56,700 nucleotides of DNA from Aquiluna sp. (GTDB taxonomy: Bacteria > Actinomycetota > Actinomycetes > Actinomycetales > Microbacteriaceae): assembly GCA_017854485.1 (NCBI GenBank), contig JAFMHN010000007.1, forward strand, positions 1 through 56,700. Reading direction: 5' to 3'. How positions within the stretch are numbered: the first letter of the stretch is position 1; every line of letters starts with the position of its first letter. A program made the position numbers and the translations under genes. Shown piece after piece: positions 7,389-16,983 of the stretch. The notes below the pieces were generated by a model. That model was not told the DNA's origin and searched no databases. It was given only the letters and a program-made list of their open reading frames with translations.

Positions 7389-8302
7389 TGGCGTTTGTGG
7401 CATTTGGGTCACAGGCCCCAGCTCAGGAGCAAAAGCCGACTAAGACCGGCAGAGTTGCCCTGATTCTGCTTCTTCCGGGGCTTTTCTACCTGGCTCTGTT
7501 TTTCATCACACCCCTCATCTCTCTGATCATCACTTCGTTGAAGCAGGCCAGCGCCAGCGGTGTGATTGGTCGATATGACTATGGTTTTGAGCTTGGCAAT
7601 TATGCCTACGCGGTTTCGCAGTACGCTCCGCAAATCTTTAGGTCTTTTAGCTTCGCGTTGCTGGCAACGATCATTGCGCTGGCCATTAGTTATCCAATCG
7701 CATACTTCATTGGCGTGAAGGCCAGAGACAAGCCGCTGCTGCAGGGCATTTTGCTGACGCTCGTGGTCGCACCGTTTTTCATCTCGTTCCTGCTTCGAAC
7801 CTTTGCCTGGAAGCAGATCTTTTCTAATGACTCGTTCATAGTCAATTTGCTCAAGAACATCGGAGTCTTCGGGGCCGATAGTTACATCATTGGCACAAAC
7901 TTTGCGGTTGTGTTCGGGTTGGTCTACAACTTCATTCCGTTTATGACCCTTCCGATTTATGCAAACCTAGATCGCCTAGACATTCGTTTGCTGGAGGCCG
8001 GCTCAGACCTCTACGCAAGCCCGGCAAAAACCTTCCAGAAGGTGACACTGCCACTTTCATTGCCGGGAGTTATTTCCGGCACACTGTTGACCTTCATCCC
8101 GATTAGCGGCGATTATGTCGTGGCCAGCCGAGACTTCTTGGGTGGACCGGACACCGCCATGATTGGAAACGTGGTTGAGGCCAACTTCCTTAGAATCCAG
8201 GACTACCCGACAGCTTCTGCTCTTTCGGTAATGCTGATGGCAACCATCGTGTTGCTGGTCTCCGCATACGTCAAGAGAAGTGGAACGGAGGACCTACTAT
8301 GA
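7388..8302 (+). CDS. potB: Polyamine ABC transporter, permease PotB-like
   Basis: A 304-residue inner-membrane permease with six predicted hydrophobic helices starting at about residue 22 (ALILLLPGLFYLALFFITPLI). The cytoplasmic coupling segment LEAGSDLYASPAKTFQKVTLPLSLPG is the EAA loop that contacts PotA. The N-terminal extension is polar and about 20 residues long. The start ATG shares one base with the potA stop and the end overlaps potC by 4 nt (ATGA), so the genes are tightly coupled. Substrate range (putrescine or spermidine) is not readable from the sequence; the neighbouring catabolic enzymes favour putrescine. Confidence 0.9.
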   Translation: MAFVAFGSQAPAQEQKPTKTGRVALILLLPGLFYLALFFITPLISLIITSLKQASASGVIGRYDYGFELGNYAYAVSQYAPQIFRSFSFALLATIIALAISYPIAYFIGVKARDKPLLQGILLTLVVAPFFISFLLRTFAWKQIFSNDSFIVNLLKNIGVFGADSYIIGTNFAVVFGLVYNFIPFMTLPIYANLDRLDIRLLEAGSDLYASPAKTFQKVTLPLSLPGVISGTLLTFIPISGDYVVASRDFLGGPDTAMIGNVVEANFLRIQDYPTASALSVMLMATIVLLVSAYVKRSGTEDLL

Positions 8303-9099
8303 CCAGGTTCTCACTGGGCAAGTACCTATTGCCAACCTACGTCTTTCTGACATTTTTGTTCCTGATGATCCCAATCGGCTACACCTTTGTTTTTTCGTTC
8401 AATGATTCGATCAAATCGAACATTATTTGGCGAGGCTTCACGATTGATAACTGGCTAAACGTTTGCGATCAGGCAGATGTTTGCAGCGCTTTTGGTAACT
8501 CGATTGTGGTTGCAGTTTCGGCAACACTTGTTTCCACTGTGCTTGGAACCATGATCGCAATTGCGCTTGTGAGGTACCGCTTCAAGTTCCGTAGCGCCAC
8601 AAACTTGCTCTTATTCCTGCCACTGGCAACTCCTGAGGTTGTCATGGGCGCAGGCCTTGCTGCTCAGTTCCTTGACTTCGGATGGCAGAAGGGCCTGACC
8701 ACCGTAATCATTGCTCACGTAATGTTCACGCTAAGTTTCGTCGTGGTAACGGTGAAGGCAAGAGTTGCAACCCTTGATCCTGCATTGGAAGAGGCCGGAA
8801 GAGACCTCTACGCCAGCCCGATGGTGGTGTTCTGGAAAGTCACCTTCCCGCTGCTACTGCCTGGAATCCTGTCGGCAGCGATGCTGGCATTTGCCTTGAG
8901 CTTTGACGACTTCATCATCACTCAATTCAACTCCGGTGCTGTGGACACGTTCCCGAAGTTTGTTTATACGGCAGCAGCCCGAGGTATTCCGCCTGAGGCC
9001 AACGTTGTTGGTTCGGCGGTCTTCTTGATTGCGATGACGATTGTTATTGCAGTGCAGGTTCGTGCCAGCATCAAACGAAAGAAGATGCTAACCCGCTAA
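8299..9099 (+). CDS. potC: Polyamine ABC transporter, permease PotC-like
   Basis: The 266-residue second permease subunit pairs with PotB. It has an N-terminal helix (YVFLTFLFLMIPIGYTFVFSF), a membrane core and the EAA loop LEEAGRDLYASPMVVFWKVTFPLLLPG, followed by LSFDDFIITQF, a typical PotC segment. It starts inside the potB stop (ATGA) and ends the transport operon. The next gene, gabT, is convergent after 52 nt. I see no strong intrinsic terminator in that gap. Confidence 0.9.
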   Translation: MTRFSLGKYLLPTYVFLTFLFLMIPIGYTFVFSFNDSIKSNIIWRGFTIDNWLNVCDQADVCSAFGNSIVVAVSATLVSTVLGTMIAIALVRYRFKFRSATNLLLFLPLATPEVVMGAGLAAQFLDFGWQKGLTTVIIAHVMFTLSFVVVTVKARVATLDPALEEAGRDLYASPMVVFWKVTFPLLLPGILSAAMLAFALSFDDFIITQFNSGAVDTFPKFVYTAAARGIPPEANVVGSAVFLIAMTIVIAVQVRASIKRKKMLTR

Positions 9100-9151
9100 G
9101 CCAGCCGGCTACAAGGTTTTGCCTGAAGCAGCGTCGCTACTCAGTTGGCAG

Positions 9152-10477
9152 CTAGAGCGTTGCTAGCCCATCTGAAATCACGTCAAGCGCATCATGGAGC
9201 AGCTCGTCGGTAATTGCCAGCGGTGGCAATAGTCGAATTACGTTCGAGTAGGTTCCAGCATTGAGAACTACAACACCGTTTTGGTGGCAGAACTTCATAA
9301 GCGCATCGGTTGCTTTTTGGTTTGGGTTCATGGTTCCCTGCTCTACCAGCTCAAATGCCTGCATGGCTCCGATGCCTCGAATGTCTCCGATTACTGGGAA
9401 CAGCTTTTGCATAGCGCTCAGCCGCTCTGTGATGATGGCGCCGATTTCCAGCGCTCGATCCATCCACGGGCCAGACTCGAACTGCTCCATCACGGCAACT
9501 GCAGCTGCAACAGCGGTAGGGGAGCCACCAAAGGTGCCACCAAGTCCGCCAGCGTGTGGGGAGTCCATGATTTCGGCTCGGCCAACCACGCCTGAAACAG
9601 GCATGCCTCCGGCAATTCCCTTGGCCACCGTAATTAGATCCGGCTCAAAGCCTTCTTCCCACTGGCAAGCAAACCACTTTCCGGTCCTGGCCATACCGCT
9701 TTGAACCTCGTCTGCCACCATCACGATGCCGTTGTCGGTGCACCACTTTCGAAGAGTGGTCAAGAAGCCCGGTGCCGGAACAATGAAGCCACCTTCACCC
9801 TGAACCGGCTCAATCATTACAGCGGCTAGCTGCGAAGCGCCAACGCGCTTTTCTAGGTAAGTTATGGCCCGCATTGCCGCCTGTTCGCCAGTCATGCCCT
9901 CGGGGTCCCTGAATGGGTAGCTCATCGGTGCGTGGTGGACTCCGCCAGGCAGGGCTCCGAAACCGGTTGCATAGGGGTGAGCCTTGAAGTTCATTGCCAT
10001 GGTCAAGTTGGTGCGACCGTGATATGCGTGATCGAACACTGCAATTTCGTGTCGGCCGGTTGCCCTTCTGGCAATCTTCACGGCATTCTCGACTGCCTCG
10101 GCGCCGGAAGTGAAGAAGGCTGCCTTTTTCTTGAAGTCTCCAGGGGCATGCTTTGTCAAAAGCTCAGCTGCCCTCACGTATTTTTCGTAGCCTGCGACCG
10201 TAAACAGGGTGTGGGTGAGCTTTGAGACCTGCTCTTGCACGGCATCGACCACTCCTTGATTGGTGTGGCCAATGGTCACGACGCCGATTCCGGTTCCAAA
10301 ATCAATCAGCTGGTTGCCGTCCACGTCCTCGAGAATCGCGTCGTGTGCCCGCTCGATGAACACCGGCAGCATGGTGCCAACACCGGATGAAACCACTTCA
10401 GTCCTGCGATTCTGCAGCTCAGCAGACTTAGGTCCTGGGATTGCGGTTTTTAGAATTCGTTTTTGTTCAAGGCTCAT
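9152..10477 (-). CDS. gabT: 4-aminobutyrate aminotransferase
   Basis: This 441-residue class III aminotransferase transfers the amino group of GABA to 2-oxoglutarate, giving succinate semialdehyde. Motifs are FFTSGAEAVENAVKIARRATGR (cofactor phosphate), MVADEVQSGMARTGKWFACQ (PLP nitrogen contact) and TVAKGIAGGMPVSGVVGR with the Schiff-base Lys286. The GLGGTFGGSP segment is typical of GabT rather than acetylornithine transaminase. It completes putrescine to succinate semialdehyde within the island; no gabD is present in this window. A TAGAAT -10 lies 6 nt before the ATG at 10477 and no ribosome site is visible, so this is a separate leaderless transcript. Confidence 0.92.
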   Translation of the reverse strand: MSLEQKRILKTAIPGPKSAELQNRRTEVVSSGVGTMLPVFIERAHDAILEDVDGNQLIDFGTGIGVVTIGHTNQGVVDAVQEQVSKLTHTLFTVAGYEKYVRAAELLTKHAPGDFKKKAAFFTSGAEAVENAVKIARRATGRHEIAVFDHAYHGRTNLTMAMNFKAHPYATGFGALPGGVHHAPMSYPFRDPEGMTGEQAAMRAITYLEKRVGASQLAAVMIEPVQGEGGFIVPAPGFLTTLRKWCTDNGIVMVADEVQSGMARTGKWFACQWEEGFEPDLITVAKGIAGGMPVSGVVGRAEIMDSPHAGGLGGTFGGSPTAVAAAVAVMEQFESGPWMDRALEIGAIITERLSAMQKLFPVIGDIRGIGAMQAFELVEQGTMNPNQKATDALMKFCHQNGVVVLNAGTYSNVIRLLPPLAITDELLHDALDVISDGLATL

Positions 10478-10483
10478 AGATGA

Positions 10484-10489
10484 ATTCTA
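10484..10489 (-). promoter_or_regulatory. -10 box of gabT (leaderless)
   Basis: TAGAAT on the minus strand with a 6-nt spacer (TCATCT) to the ATG at 10477. It gives gabT its own promoter, separate from the transporter operon. Confidence 0.6.
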
Positions 10490-10540
10490 GATTCGAATTG
10501 CCATTTTTATCATTCTCAACTCGCAAGGCTCACGGAGTTC

Positions 10541-10546
10541 TAAGCT
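10541..10546 (+). promoter_or_regulatory. -10 box of dxr (near-leaderless)
   Basis: TAAGCT followed by 7 nt (TTAACAA) and the dxr ATG at 10554. No credible ribosome site precedes the start. Confidence 0.55.
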
Positions 10547-10553
10547 TTAACAA

Positions 10554-11639
10554 ATGCGCACTGTTTTAGTTCTGGGTTCAACTGGCTCGGTCGGCACTCA
10601 GACTCTTGAGTTGCTTGAGGCAAATCCTGAAAAATTCAAGCTCGTTGGCATTTCTGGGAACTCCAACAAAGAGCTCATAGAGTCACAGCGAACCAAGTTT
10701 TCACTCTCGCCTGATCAAGTTGCTCTGGGTCCGGTGGCCGCTGCAGATTTGGTTGCTGCCACAAAGGCCGATGTTGTTGTAAACGGCATCACCGGCTCAG
10801 CTGGGCTCAAGGCCACTATGGCCGCGCTTGAAGTCGGCAGTCAATTGGCTCTGGCTAATAAGGAGTCCCTGATTGTTGGCGGAAAACTGGTCACTAATCT
10901 GGCAAAGACCGGTCAGATCCTGCCGGTTGATTCCGAGCACTCCGCCATCGCACAATGCCTGATGTCTGGCCGAAAAGGCGAAGTGGCTAAGCTGGTGCTG
11001 ACCGCATCTGGTGGTCCTTTTCGAGGCTTGTCACTAGCGGAGCTCGAGTCTGTAACACCGGCGCAAGCGCTCAAGCATCCAACCTGGAGCATGGGCAAGG
11101 TGATAACCACAAACTCGGCGACCATGGTCAACAAGGGCCTTGAAGTGATCGAGGCACACATGCTCTTCGATGTTCCATTTGAGGACATTGCGGTGACCGT
11201 GCACCCGCAGTCGATCATCCACTCGATGGTTGAATTCTTTGACGGTTCGGTAATTGCTCAAGCCTCAATTCCAGACATGAAGCTCGCAATCGGTTTTGCA
11301 TTGGGGCATCCTGATCGCTTGAAAGATGCGACTAAGCCAATTGATTGGTCTCTTTCGCACTCATGGCAGTTTGAACCTCTAGACGAAGATGTGTTTCGAG
11401 CCGTGAAGTTGGCCAGACAGGTCGGACTTGCCGGAAAGACATTTCCGGCTGTTTACAACGCTGCCAACGAAGAGGCTGTTGAGGCATTCCATCAAAACAA
11501 GATCTCGTTTCTAGGGATAACCAGCATCATCGAAGAGGTGTTGCAGCTCCATGAGCCAAGCGACCTCAGCCTTGAAGGAGTTCTGAATGCGGAAGCCTGG
11601 GCCAGACAAGCAGCGAATTCGCTGATAGCTAAGGCGTGA
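10554..11639 (+). CDS. dxr: 1-deoxy-D-xylulose 5-phosphate reductoisomerase
   Basis: The 361-residue enzyme makes 2-C-methyl-D-erythritol 4-phosphate from DXP with NADPH, the committing step of the MEP isoprenoid pathway. GSTGSVG (8-14) is the NADPH loop; NKES (102-105), DSEHS (126-130, metal-binding Asp and Glu) and ASGGPFRG (151-158) form the active site, with NKGLEVIEA providing further metal ligands. Length is slightly short of the usual 385-400. It heads the conserved actinobacterial cluster dxr-rip1-ispG; the latter gene is a later step of the same pathway. Transcription appears to start at or next to the ATG. Confidence 0.96.
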   Translation: MRTVLVLGSTGSVGTQTLELLEANPEKFKLVGISGNSNKELIESQRTKFSLSPDQVALGPVAAADLVAATKADVVVNGITGSAGLKATMAALEVGSQLALANKESLIVGGKLVTNLAKTGQILPVDSEHSAIAQCLMSGRKGEVAKLVLTASGGPFRGLSLAELESVTPAQALKHPTWSMGKVITTNSATMVNKGLEVIEAHMLFDVPFEDIAVTVHPQSIIHSMVEFFDGSVIAQASIPDMKLAIGFALGHPDRLKDATKPIDWSLSHSWQFEPLDEDVFRAVKLARQVGLAGKTFPAVYNAANEEAVEAFHQNKISFLGITSIIEEVLQLHEPSDLSLEGVLNAEAWARQAANSLIAKA

Positions 11640-11654
11640 AATCTTTATAGTCGG

Positions 11655-11660
11655 TAGCCT
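11655..11660 (+). promoter_or_regulatory. -10 box of the site-2 protease gene (leaderless)
   Basis: TAGCCT, then 6 nt (TGAGGG), then the GTG at 11667. The GAGGG directly abutting the start is too close to act as a ribosome site. Confidence 0.5.
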
Positions 11661-11666
11661 TGAGGG

Positions 11667-12971
11667 GTGATTGACGCACTGCTTTACATAGCCGGAATTG
11701 CGATTGTCCTGGTCGGGATAGCGCTGTCAATCGGGCTACACGAAATCGGACACCTAGTTCCAGCCAAAATCTTTGGGGTTCGCGTGAGCCAATACATGAT
11801 TGGGTTCGGCCCCACCGTCAAATCATGGTTCAGAAACGGCACCGAGTATGGCCTGAAGGCCATTCCGCTTGGTGGTTACATCTTGATGGTTGGCATGTAT
11901 CCACCAGAGGCCAAAAAGCCCTACCGCGGACCTTTTGCGAACTGGATCAAGGATGCCAGGAGCCAGGTTCGAGACGGAATTTCTGAGGGCGATGAGAATC
12001 GCCAGTTCTATAAGCTTTCGGCTCCCAAGAAGCTAACCATCATGCTTGGCGGACCGTTCATGAACCTAGTTCTCGGCATTGTTTTGATAGTGGTTGCTCT
12101 CAGTGGCATCGGGACCATGCAGACCACGATGACTGTCAATCAGGTCTACCCGTGCATTGAGGCCAGTGCCGATGGTGATTGCCCGGTAGGAGCCCCAGAG
12201 TCGCCCGCAAGCGTTGCTGGCTTGGTTGCAGGAGACAAAGTCACTGCCGTCAATGGCAATGCTGTTATTAGCTGGAGCGAGGCGGTGGCGGAACTCTCAA
12301 AGAGTCAAAGTTCTCCCTCAACCTTGACCGTTCTTAGGTCTGAGAGCATTGTGCAGCTTCCGATTCTTCCAACTTTTATGGAGTCGCAGGTCTTCTCCCA
12401 ATCCGGAGAGGCACTCACTGATGCTGCCGGCTTGCCGGTCACCGAGCTTCGTCCAATCCTTGGAATCCAGCTGCAAGCCGACATGGTGCCGGTTGGAATC
12501 GGTGAATCTTGGAATTTCGCGATGGCTGCGACCGGAGCGATGGCCAGTTTTGTGCTGGATCTTCCAAACCAGGTCTATCAGGTTGCCTCCAGCACGTTTG
12601 GTTTTGGCGAGCGGAATCCAAATGGGGCAGTTTCCATTCTCGGAGTTGGCCAACTGGCGGGGGAGCTCACCGCTGCCGACATTGGAGTGGGAGCAAAACT
12701 TGCCTCGCTGCTACTACTTATTGGGTCATTGAACCTAGCCCTGTTCGTATTCAACATGATTCCGCTGCTGCCGCTTGATGGCGGCCATGTGGCGGGTGCT
12801 CTATATGAGAGCGCCAAGCGCAGACTTTCGATGCTATTTTCCAAAAAGGACCCTGGCCCAATTGACAGCGCCAGGGCGTTGCCACTTGCCTACGGGGTTT
12901 GGGTGCTGCTTATCTTTACAGGTGCGATACTTATCGTTGCCGATTTAGTGAATCCGATTCGTCTGGGCTAG
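11667..12971 (+). CDS. Site-2 family intramembrane zinc metalloprotease (RseP/Rip1)
   Basis: This 434-residue membrane protease cuts transmembrane anti-sigma factors and similar substrates within the bilayer. The zinc motif HEIGH is at residues 25-29 in the first transmembrane helix; the second motif, FNMIPLLPLDGGH (about 362-374), supplies the third ligand in the LDG sequence. Between them is a periplasmic PDZ domain (VAGLVAGDKVTAVNGNAVISW). A loop with VYPCIEASADGDCPVG holds two cysteines. The location between dxr and ispG is the standard actinobacterial place for Rip1. The cut ECF sigma gene at the left edge is a possible member of the same type of signalling circuit, but nothing here links them. 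Confidence 0.93.
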   Translation: MIDALLYIAGIAIVLVGIALSIGLHEIGHLVPAKIFGVRVSQYMIGFGPTVKSWFRNGTEYGLKAIPLGGYILMVGMYPPEAKKPYRGPFANWIKDARSQVRDGISEGDENRQFYKLSAPKKLTIMLGGPFMNLVLGIVLIVVALSGIGTMQTTMTVNQVYPCIEASADGDCPVGAPESPASVAGLVAGDKVTAVNGNAVISWSEAVAELSKSQSSPSTLTVLRSESIVQLPILPTFMESQVFSQSGEALTDAAGLPVTELRPILGIQLQADMVPVGIGESWNFAMAATGAMASFVLDLPNQVYQVASSTFGFGERNPNGAVSILGVGQLAGELTAADIGVGAKLASLLLLIGSLNLALFVFNMIPLLPLDGGHVAGALYESAKRRLSMLFSKKDPGPIDSARALPLAYGVWVLLIFTGAILIVADLVNPIRLG

Positions 12972-13024
12972 GAAGTATCTAGACGTTTTGGCTGTTGAGG
13001 CTTTGAGCAAACGAGAGGTTTGAA

Positions 13025-14179
13025 TTGCCAGCTGTAAATCTTGGGCTACCGAGCTCACCCCCGCCAACATTGGCACCTAGAAGAAAAACCCGCCAAATTA
13101 TGGTGGGCAAGGTTCAGGTGGGAAGCGAAGCACCGGTTTCAGTGCAGTCAATGACCACGACCCAGACCACCGACATCAACGGAACGCTTCAGCAAATCGC
13201 TGAGTTGACCGCCACCGGTTGCGACATCGTGAGGGTTGCCGTCCCCACTCAAGAAGATGCCGATGTTCTGCGAATCATTGCCAAGCGCTCTCAGATTCCG
13301 GTAATCGCCGACATTCACTTCCAGCCAAGGTATGTTTTTGCTGCAATCGCGGCAGGCTGTGGTGCAGTGCGCGTGAACCCGGGAAACATCAGAAAGTTTG
13401 ATGACCAGGTTGGTGCTATCGCCAAAGAAGCCAAGGATGCAGGGGTTTCACTGCGAATTGGCGTGAATGCGGGATCTCTTGATCCGAGACTTTTGGAGAA
13501 ATACGGGAAACCAACGGCTGAGGCCCTGGTTGAGTCCGCTGTCTGGGAAGCGAGCCTTTTCGAGGAGCACGACTTCCACGACTTCAAGATCTCCGTGAAG
13601 CACAATGACCCGGTGGTTATGGTCAAGGCTTACGAAATGCTTGCAGAGCGCGGCGATTGGCCGTTGCACCTAGGCGTTACCGAGGCGGGACCAGCCTTCC
13701 AGGGAACAATCAAGTCGGCCGTTGCATTCGGTTCGCTTTTGTCAAGGGGCATCGGTGACACAATTCGGGTTTCGCTCTCTGCGCCACCAGTTGAGGAAGT
13801 TAAGGTTGGCTTCCAGATTCTGGAAAGCCTGAACCTTCGCCCAAGAAAACTTGAAATTGTTTCCTGTCCAAGCTGTGGCCGGGCCCAGGTTGACGTTTAC
13901 ACCCTGGCCAACGATGTCACAGAGGGCCTTTCCCACCTGACGGTTCCGATTCGAGTGGCTGTTATGGGTTGCGTAGTGAATGGCCCAGGTGAAGCCCGCG
14001 AAGCTGATCTTGGGGTTGCCTCTGGCAACGGCAAGGGTCAAATTTTCGTGAAGGGTGAGGTCATCAAGACCGTTCCTGAGAACGAAATCGTGGCAACGCT
14101 GATTGAGGAAGCTAACCGAATTGCTGCAGAAATGGACAGTTCACTTGTCGGAACGGCACAGGTTAGCGTCGGCGAGTAG
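13025..14179 (+). CDS. ispG: 4-hydroxy-3-methylbut-2-enyl diphosphate synthase (flavodoxin/ferredoxin)
   Basis: The 384-residue Fe-S enzyme converts methylerythritol cyclodiphosphate to HMBPP, the penultimate MEP step. The N-terminal TIM barrel includes [11 protein letters not shown] and [12 protein letters not shown]; the C-terminal domain binds the [4Fe-4S] cluster with Cys281 and Cys284 (CPSCGR), Cys316 ([10 protein letters not shown]) and the following Glu323. The start is TTG at 13025, supported by a GAGAGG ribosome site about 8 nt upstream; the first 20 residues are a Pro-rich, non-conserved extension. It follows the site-2 protease by 53 nt. Confidence 0.95.
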   Translation: MPAVNLGLPSSPPPTLAPRRKTRQIMVGKVQVGSEAPVSVQSMTTTQTTDINGTLQQIAELTATGCDIVRVAVPTQEDADVLRIIAKRSQIPVIADIHFQPRYVFAAIAAGCGAVRVNPGNIRKFDDQVGAIAKEAKDAGVSLRIGVNAGSLDPRLLEKYGKPTAEALVESAVWEASLFEEHDFHDFKISVKHNDPVVMVKAYEMLAERGDWPLHLGVTEAGPAFQGTIKSAVAFGSLLSRGIGDTIRVSLSAPPVEEVKVGFQILESLNLRPRKLEIVSCPSCGRAQVDVYTLANDVTEGLSHLTVPIRVAVMGCVVNGPGEAREADLGVASGNGKGQIFVKGEVIKTVPENEIVATLIEEANRIAAEMDSSLVGTAQVSVGE

Positions 14180-14180
14180 C

Positions 14181-14186
14181 TAACAT
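14181..14186 (+). promoter_or_regulatory. -10 box of proS (near-leaderless)
   Basis: TAACAT, overlapping the sequence just after the ispG stop, then 7 nt and the ATG at 14194. It supports that ATG over the in-frame GTG at 14188, which would be inside the spacer. Confidence 0.55.
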
Positions 14187-14193
14187 TGTGCTC

Positions 14194-15957
14194 ATGCCAT
14201 ATCGCCTGAGCTCATTATTTTTCAAGACCCTCCGCGAGGACCCTTCCGACGCCGAGGTTGAAAGCCATCGCTTGCTAGTTCGTGCAGGGTACATTCGTCG
14301 CGCTGCCCCTGGTGTTTTCAGTTGGCTGCCGCTTGGGCTTATGGTCAAGAACAAGATTGAGCAGGTAGTGCGCGAGGAAATGGCCGCCGCTGGGGCTCAA
14401 GAGGTGTTTTTCCCAGCACTGCTACCAAAGGAGCCCTACGAGGTCACTGGTCGCTGGGATGACTACGGCGACAACATCTTTAGGCTGAAGGACCGCAAGG
14501 ATGCGGACTATCTGCTGGCGCCGACTCACGAAGAGGTCTTTACTCTGCTGGTGAAGGATCTTTACAATTCCTACAAGGATCTGCCGCTTAGCATCTACCA
14601 GATTCAGAACAAGTATCGCGACGAAGCACGCCCCAGAGCGGGTCTTCTTAGAGGGCGCGAGTTCGTGATGAAGGATGCCTACAGTTTCGACATTTCTGAC
14701 GAGGGGCTAGAGGTTTCATATCAGGCGCAGCGCGATGCCTATGAGCGCATTTTCACCAGACTCGGCCTTGAATACGCCATTGTCAGCGCGGATGCCGGTG
14801 CTATGGGTGGCTCCAAGTCGGAAGAGTTTCTAAACCCTTCTGAGATCGGAGAGGACACCTTTGTGCGCTCCGCTTCGGGCTTCGCAGCCAATGTTGAGGC
14901 AGTTAGATTTGCGCCGCTTGAAGCCGTAGCGCCACCAGCGGAAATGGCCGAAGTTCACGATTCGCCAAATACCCCAACGATTGCATCACTTGTTGACTTC
15001 TCGAATGCCAGCCATCCAAAGTCGGATGGTAGCTGGAGCGCGGCCGACACTCTTAAGAACGTCGTGTTGGCGCTAATTGCTGCCGATGGCAGCAGAGAGC
15101 TAGTTGTGGTCGGCATCCCCGGCGACCGTGAGGTCGACCAGAAGCGTGCCGAAGCGTTCTTCGGTTGCGATGTAGAGCAGGCCAACGAAGCTGATTTCAA
15201 GAAGCACCCGGGCCTAGTAAAGGGCTATATCGGACCGACCAAGGGTGGAGTTCAATTCCTTGGCGAAAAGGCGGAATCTAAGCTTCGCTATCTTTTGGAC
15301 CCACGGGTGTCCGATGGCAGTGCCTGGATCACGGGTGCCAACCAAGACCAGAAGCATGTTTGGTTCTTGACCTACGGCAGGGACTTTTCTGCTGATGGGA
15401 TTGCCGACATTGCTGAAATCAGGGCCGGAGACCCGGCTCCAGATGGCTCGGGGCCACTCGAGTTGGCCAGGGGCATTGAAATTGGTCACGTCTTCCAGCT
15501 CGGCAGGAAATACGCCGAGGCTCTAGACCTGAAGGTTTTGGACGAAAACGGCAAGTTGGTGACGGTGACCATGGGTTCCTATGGAATCGGTGTCACCAGG
15601 CTCGTGGCCGTGATTGCGGAGGCCTTCCACGACGACAAGGGTCTAACTTGGCCAGATTCTGTTGCTCCCGCCAATCTCCACATCATTGCCACCGGCAAGG
15701 ATGAGGCGGCATTCGAGGCAGCAGAGACCCTCACTGTTGAGGCTGAGGAACTCGGTTTGACCGTGATGCTGGACGATCGCCCAAAGCTGAGCCCGGGAGT
15801 CAAGTTTGCTGACGCTGAGCTGATTGGTAACCCTTGGATCATCATTTGTGGTCGAGGTGTTCAGGATGGTGAGGTTGAGCTTTGGAACCGAGTGTCAGGT
15901 GAGCGTACTCAAGTAAAGATAGAATCAGCTTTAGCCGAGCTAATGGCCAAGCGCTAA
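14194..15957 (+). CDS. proS: Prolyl-tRNA synthetase
   Basis: A 587-residue class II synthetase of the long bacterial type, charging tRNA-Pro. Visible are the N-terminal catalytic segment ([28 protein letters not shown]), motif 2 ([27 protein letters not shown]), a central insertion typical of the editing domain (residues about 230-390) and motif 3 ([21 protein letters not shown]), followed by the anticodon-binding domain. The start is placed at ATG 14194 because the TAACAT -10 lies 7 nt upstream; GTG 14188 would add two residues. In many relatives rimP follows; here nusA follows directly after 24 nt. Confidence 0.95.
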   Translation: MPYRLSSLFFKTLREDPSDAEVESHRLLVRAGYIRRAAPGVFSWLPLGLMVKNKIEQVVREEMAAAGAQEVFFPALLPKEPYEVTGRWDDYGDNIFRLKDRKDADYLLAPTHEEVFTLLVKDLYNSYKDLPLSIYQIQNKYRDEARPRAGLLRGREFVMKDAYSFDISDEGLEVSYQAQRDAYERIFTRLGLEYAIVSADAGAMGGSKSEEFLNPSEIGEDTFVRSASGFAANVEAVRFAPLEAVAPPAEMAEVHDSPNTPTIASLVDFSNASHPKSDGSWSAADTLKNVVLALIAADGSRELVVVGIPGDREVDQKRAEAFFGCDVEQANEADFKKHPGLVKGYIGPTKGGVQFLGEKAESKLRYLLDPRVSDGSAWITGANQDQKHVWFLTYGRDFSADGIADIAEIRAGDPAPDGSGPLELARGIEIGHVFQLGRKYAEALDLKVLDENGKLVTVTMGSYGIGVTRLVAVIAEAFHDDKGLTWPDSVAPANLHIIATGKDEAAFEAAETLTVEAEELGLTVMLDDRPKLSPGVKFADAELIGNPWIIICGRGVQDGEVELWNRVSGERTQVKIESALAELMAKR

Positions 15958-15981
15958 ATAAATAAGGAAAAGAGGCGAGTC

Positions 15982-16959
15982 ATGGATATAGATCTACAAG
16001 TTCTTCGCCTTTTGGAGCGCGAAAAAGAAATTCCATTTGATGAATTGGTACTGATTATTGAGGCTGCCATTCTGGCCGCTTTTCACAAACATGTCGGAGA
16101 GCAGCCCAAGGGCGCTCGTGCCGAGCTTGATCGCAAAACCGGGCACGTTCGGGTTTTCCAGGCTCTTCTAAACGAAGAAGAAGAGCCAGTTGGCGAAGAA
16201 GAAGTGACCCCAGAGGGCTTTGGCCGAGTTGCGGCATATGCTGCCAAGCAGGTTATTGCCCAGCGGATGCGGGAAATTTCTGATGAGGGGCTGCTCGGAG
16301 AGTTCAAGGGCAAAGAAGGAGACATTGTTTCCGGTCAGATCCAGCAGGGATCTCGATCGAACATGGTCTACATCAATCTGGGCTCAATTGAAGCACTAAT
16401 GCCTCCAGAGGAGCAGGTTCCGGGAGAGCCATACCTGCATGGAAGCAGAATCAGAGTTTACGTAACCAGCGTTCAGAAGGGTCCACGCGGTCCTCAAATC
16501 ACCGTTTCTAGAACTCACCCCGGCCTGGTTCGAAAGCTGTTTGCTCTGGAGGTTCCAGAGGTGCAGTCGGGTCAGGTTGAAATTGCCTCAGTTGCCAGAG
16601 AGGCCGGCCACCGCACCAAAATTGCGGTCATCGCCAAGGAACCAGGCATTAACGCCAAGGGTGCCTGCATCGGTGAGCTTGGTCAGAGAGTCCGCGCCGT
16701 TAGTGCCGAATTGAACGAAGAGAAGATTGACGTGGTTGATTTCTCAGAGGATTTGGCAACATTCGTTGCTCATGCACTGAGCCCAGCACGGGTGTCCGAC
16801 AGCTTCGTGCTGGATGCCGCAACCAAGGCAGTGCGGGTGCTGGTGCCCGATTTCCAGCTTTCGCTTGCAATTGGCAAAGAGGGCCAGAATGCGCGCCTTG
16901 CAGCCAAGTTGACAGGTGCCAAAATCGACATTCAGCCGGACAGCATTTTAGAGGGATAG
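15982..16959 (+). CDS. nusA: Transcription termination/antitermination factor NusA
   Basis: The 325-residue protein binds RNA polymerase and nascent RNA, modulating pausing and termination. Order of domains: RNAP-binding N-terminus (1-110, acidic EEEEPVGEEEVTPEGFGRVAAYAAKQVI), S1 (about 120-190, GDIVSGQIQQGSRSNMVYINLG), KH1 (about 200-270, GHRTKIAVIAKEPGINAKGACIGELGQRVRAV) and KH2 (about 275-325, LAIGKEGQNARLAAKLTGAKIDI). No C-terminal acidic repeats, as usual for actinobacteria. The ATG has an AAGAGG site 8 nt upstream. The expected rimP gene immediately before nusA is absent. Confidence 0.95.
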   Translation: MDIDLQVLRLLEREKEIPFDELVLIIEAAILAAFHKHVGEQPKGARAELDRKTGHVRVFQALLNEEEEPVGEEEVTPEGFGRVAAYAAKQVIAQRMREISDEGLLGEFKGKEGDIVSGQIQQGSRSNMVYINLGSIEALMPPEEQVPGEPYLHGSRIRVYVTSVQKGPRGPQITVSRTHPGLVRKLFALEVPEVQSGQVEIASVAREAGHRTKIAVIAKEPGINAKGACIGELGQRVRAVSAELNEEKIDVVDFSEDLATFVAHALSPARVSDSFVLDAATKAVRVLVPDFQLSLAIGKEGQNARLAAKLTGAKIDIQPDSILEG

Positions 16960-16983
16960 CAACATTTGCTAACTGGGCATAGA

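Noticed and set aside
9100-9151. Possible bidirectional terminator between potC and gabT
   Set aside because: Short palindromes (AGCCGGCT, GCTAG/CTAGC) are present but stems are brief and no U tract follows.
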